A DNA stretch of 7,046 nucleotides from NCBI GenBank assembly GCA_045106295.1, contig JBGCEI010000072.1, positions 1 through 7,046 of the forward strand. The letters run 5' to 3'. The position numbers and the translations under genes are program-made. The notes beneath the pieces were generated by a model that saw only the letters and a list, made by a program, of their open reading frames with translations, was not told the origin of the DNA and searched no databases. The stretch is from WTJX01 sp045106295 (GTDB lineage: Bacteria; Bacteroidota; Bacteroidia; Cytophagales; JAAEPT01). Shown here piece by piece: positions 4,593-7,046 of this stretch. The first letter of the stretch is position 1. Each line of letters begins with the position of its first letter.

Positions 4593-7046
4593 ATGAATAC
4601 TTCATTAAGAAAACTAGATAAATTATTAGTAGCTAATAGAGGAGAGATAGCTATTAGAATTTTACGTGCAGCTTCAGAGTTAAATATTAAAACATGTGCT
4701 GTATATACATATGAAGACAGGTATTCACTCCATAGGTACAAAGCAGATGAGTCATATCAAATAGGTAAAGATGAAGAGCCTTTAAAACCTTATTTAGATA
4801 TTGAAGAGATTATCAGTGTAGCAAAAGCAAATGATGTAAACGCTATCCATCCAGGGTATGGTTTTTTGTCTGAAAATGTAAATTTAGCAAGAAGATGTAG
4901 AGAAGAAGGGATTATCTTTATAGGTCCAGATCCCGAGGTAATGGAGCGAATGGGCGATAAAGTAGCAGCAAAGGAAATTGCCATAAAAGCCAGTGTTCCC
5001 ATTATCTTAGATAGTGAAAATGATTTATTGTCGTTAGAAATAGCTAAAAAAGAAGCGAAAAAAATAGGCTACCCAGTAATGCTTAAAGCGGCAGCTGGTG
5101 GTGGAGGTAGAGGAATGCGTGTCGTGCGTGATGAGCCTACCTTAGAAAAAGTATTTGATGCGGCGAAGAGTGAAGCATTGAAATTCTTTGCTGATGATAC
5201 GGTCTTTCTAGAGAAATTCATTGAAGAGCCTAAGCATATAGAGGTTCAGTTAATGGGAGACAATCATGGTAACATTGTTCATCTGTATGAACGTGATTGC
5301 TCTGTACAAAGAAGATTTCAAAAGGTAGTAGAAGTTGCTCCTTCAATCTCTCTTAAGCAGGAGACAAAAAACAAGATTTATGATTACGCTATTAAAATAG
5401 CAAAAGAAGTAAATTATAATAATGTAGGTACAGTAGAGTTTTTAGTAGACAAAAATGAAGATGTATTTTTCATTGAAGTAAATCCTAGAATTCAAGTAGA
5501 GCATACTATTACCGAAGAGATTACAGGTGTAGATATTGTTCGTTCCCAAATATTAATAGCAAAAGGACACAAACTTTCTGATAAAGGAATTTATATTCTG
5601 AATCAAGAATCTGTTGAGTGTAATGGTTTCGCTATTCAATGTCGTGTGACTACTGAAGATCCAAAAGAAGATTTTAAGCCAGATTACGGAACTATTATAG
5701 CTTATAGAAATGCGGGTGGTTTTGGAATTAGGTTAGACGAAGGAAGTACCTATCCTGGAATGAAAATCTCTCCATTCTTTGATTCGATGCTCGTAAAAGT
5801 ATCTGCTTGGGGTAGAACTCTTGGTGGAGCATCAGAACGTTTGCACAGAACGTTAGACGAATTTAGAATCAGAGGAGTAAAAACCAATATTGGATTCCTT
5901 CAGAATGTAATAACCCACGATGTATTTAAAGAAGGGAAATGTACAGTTGGTTTTATTGGTGAGTACCCAGGGTTATTTGAAACCAAGCGTTCAAGAGATA
6001 GAAGTACTAAAACATTGAAATACCTTGCAGATGTAGCTGTAAATGGTAACCCTACTGTTAAGTTTGTTGATAAAAACAAAACATTTAATACGCCTACTGT
6101 TCCACATGTAGCCCCTAATATTTTATATCCTAAAGGAACTAAAGACCTGTTGACGGAGCTAGGCAGGAAAGGGTTCACTGATTGGTTGAAAAACGAAAAG
6201 AAGGTTCACTTCACTGATACAACCTTTAGAGATGCACACCAATCACTATTAGCAACAAGAGTACGAACTGTAGATTTAGTAGCAGTAGCAGAAAGCTATG
6301 CTAAGAATCATCCAGATTTTTTCTCTTTAGAAGTATGGGGAGGAGCTACATTTGATGTTTCCATGCGATTCTTGCACGAATGCCCCTGGAGACGTTTACA
6401 AAAGCTAAGAGAAAAAATCCCTAATATATTGCTTCAGATGCTTCTTAGAGGGTCTAATGGAGTTGGTTACAAAGCGTATCCTGATAATCTAATTGAAAAA
6501 TTTGTAGAGAAGTCTGCTGAGAATGGTATTGACGTTTTTAGAATATTTGATTCATTAAACTGGATTGAAAATATGAAAACCAGTATTAAGACAGTAGTTG
6601 AACGTACAGATTCATTAGCTCAAGTCGCTATCGGTTATACAGGAGATATTCTAAACGCTGAAAACAAAAAATACAATTTACAGTATTACATAGATTTAGC
6701 TAAGCGTGTAGAAGATGAAGGAGCTCATATTTTAGCTATTAAAGATATGGCTGGTTTATTGAAGCCTTTGGCAGCAACTGAATTGATTCCTGCATTAAAA
6801 GAGGCAATAGATATTCCTATTCACTTACATACGCATGACACCTCATCTATCCAATCTACTACATACATGAAAGCAATTGATGCTGGAGTAGATGTAGTAG
6901 ACTGCGCATTGAGTTCCATGTCTGGTTTAACATCACAACCAAATATGAATTCTGTGATTGCCATGTTAGATGGTCATGAAAGACATAATCCAATGGATTT
7001 AAAGTCATTACAGAAATTTTCTAATTACTGGGAAGATTTAAGAGAA
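4593..7046 (+). CDS. pyc: Pyruvate carboxylase, 5' 818 codons (runs off right edge)
   Basis: A biotin enzyme that makes oxaloacetate from pyruvate, bicarbonate and ATP to refill the TCA cycle, and feeds gluconeogenesis. The biotin carboxylase part (about 1-460) shows VANRGEIA (13-20), HPGYGFLSEN (86-95), the ATP-grasp glycine loop KAAAGGGGRGMR (165-176), ERDCSVQRR (233-241) and EVNPRIQVEHT (295-305, with catalytic E295, N297, R299). The carboxyltransferase part starts near 535 with FRDAHQSLLATR (545-556, metal ligand D547), LLRGSNGVGY (617-626, R619), AIKDMAG (715-721, K717, the carbamylated lysine) and HLHTHDT (744-750, metal ligands H746 and H748). The pyruvate specificity of these motifs excludes acetyl-CoA or propionyl-CoA carboxylase. 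The frame is open to the window end. The family is about 1,150 residues long, so the end of the CT domain and the biotinyl domain lie outside. An in-frame TAG sits directly before the ATG, so no longer start is possible. Confidence 0.97.
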   Translation, partial: MNTSLRKLDKLLVANRGEIAIRILRAASELNIKTCAVYTYEDRYSLHRYKADESYQIGKDEEPLKPYLDIEEIISVAKANDVNAIHPGYGFLSENVNLARRCREEGIIFIGPDPEVMERMGDKVAAKEIAIKASVPIILDSENDLLSLEIAKKEAKKIGYPVMLKAAAGGGGRGMRVVRDEPTLEKVFDAAKSEALKFFADDTVFLEKFIEEPKHIEVQLMGDNHGNIVHLYERDCSVQRRFQKVVEVAPSISLKQETKNKIYDYAIKIAKEVNYNNVGTVEFLVDKNEDVFFIEVNPRIQVEHTITEEITGVDIVRSQILIAKGHKLSDKGIYILNQESVECNGFAIQCRVTTEDPKEDFKPDYGTIIAYRNAGGFGIRLDEGSTYPGMKISPFFDSMLVKVSAWGRTLGGASERLHRTLDEFRIRGVKTNIGFLQNVITHDVFKEGKCTVGFIGEYPGLFETKRSRDRSTKTLKYLADVAVNGNPTVKFVDKNKTFNTPTVPHVAPNILYPKGTKDLLTELGRKGFTDWLKNEKKVHFTDTTFRDAHQSLLATRVRTVDLVAVAESYAKNHPDFFSLEVWGGATFDVSMRFLHECPWRRLQKLREKIPNILLQMLLRGSNGVGYKAYPDNLIEKFVEKSAENGIDVFRIFDSLNWIENMKTSIKTVVERTDSLAQVAIGYTGDILNAENKKYNLQYYIDLAKRVEDEGAHILAIKDMAGLLKPLAATELIPALKEAIDIPIHLHTHDTSSIQSTTYMKAIDAGVDVVDCALSSMSGLTSQPNMNSVIAMLDGHERHNPMDLKSLQKFSNYWEDLRE

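Noticed and set aside
4790..5002. 70-codon open frame on the minus strand
   Set aside because: It is antisense to the biotin carboxylase part of pyc, where the conserved motifs are on the plus strand. It is a chance shadow.
5900..6178. 92-codon open frame on the minus strand
   Set aside because: It is antisense to the linker between the BC and CT domains of pyc and has no recognisable motif or start signal.
1..7046. Defence system, CRISPR array or mobile element
   Set aside because: No repeat-spacer pattern, transposase, integrase, toxin-antitoxin pair, nuclease or restriction motif was seen in any frame read.

Overview
The window looks like chromosomal DNA of a Bacteroidota bacterium, perhaps of the Cytophagales/Flavobacteriales type. 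The lower rank is a guess. The reasons are: AT-rich sequence; matches to the Bacteroidota -7 promoter box TAnnTTTG upstream of several transcription units; no strong Shine-Dalgarno sites; a tRNA gene without an encoded CCA; and a NodB-like deacetylase and a single-chain pyruvate carboxylase of the kind familiar in this phylum.

Layout from left to right. Positions 1-186 hold no convincing gene, only a hairpin near the edge, a short GCTTGATCC repeat cluster and the terminator of the next gene. A tRNA-Val(UAC) gene lies on the minus strand (187-261) with its own promoter and terminator. A secreted DUF547 protein follows on the minus strand (321-1043). Next is a three-gene minus-strand operon, transcribed from 4043 down to 1118: a SpoIIE/RsbU-type PP2C phosphatase, a NodB-like polysaccharide deacetylase and a membrane family-2 glycosyltransferase. 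The junctions are extremely tight (0 bp, then a 20 bp overlap), and the operon closes with a clean intrinsic terminator at 1093-1114. Divergently, across about 50-65 bp, a small TerB-like acidic protein is encoded on the plus strand (4094-4477). Finally pyruvate carboxylase starts at 4593 on the plus strand and runs off the right edge after 818 codons, covering biotin carboxylase and most of the carboxyltransferase domain.

The glycosyltransferase and deacetylase resemble in type the NodC/NodB pair: one polymerises or transfers a sugar, probably an N-acetylhexosamine, and the other removes acetyl groups. The phosphatase is the first gene of the same transcript and may tie this glycan step to a partner-switching or stress signal, but no kinase or anti-sigma partner is visible here. 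Pyruvate carboxylase (anaplerotic oxaloacetate synthesis) and tRNA-Val are housekeeping and unrelated. I see no mobile element, CRISPR array or defence system. This is mostly an ordinary core-genome region, and the most interesting parts are the phosphatase-deacetylase-glycosyltransferase operon and a small palindrome in the pyc leader.
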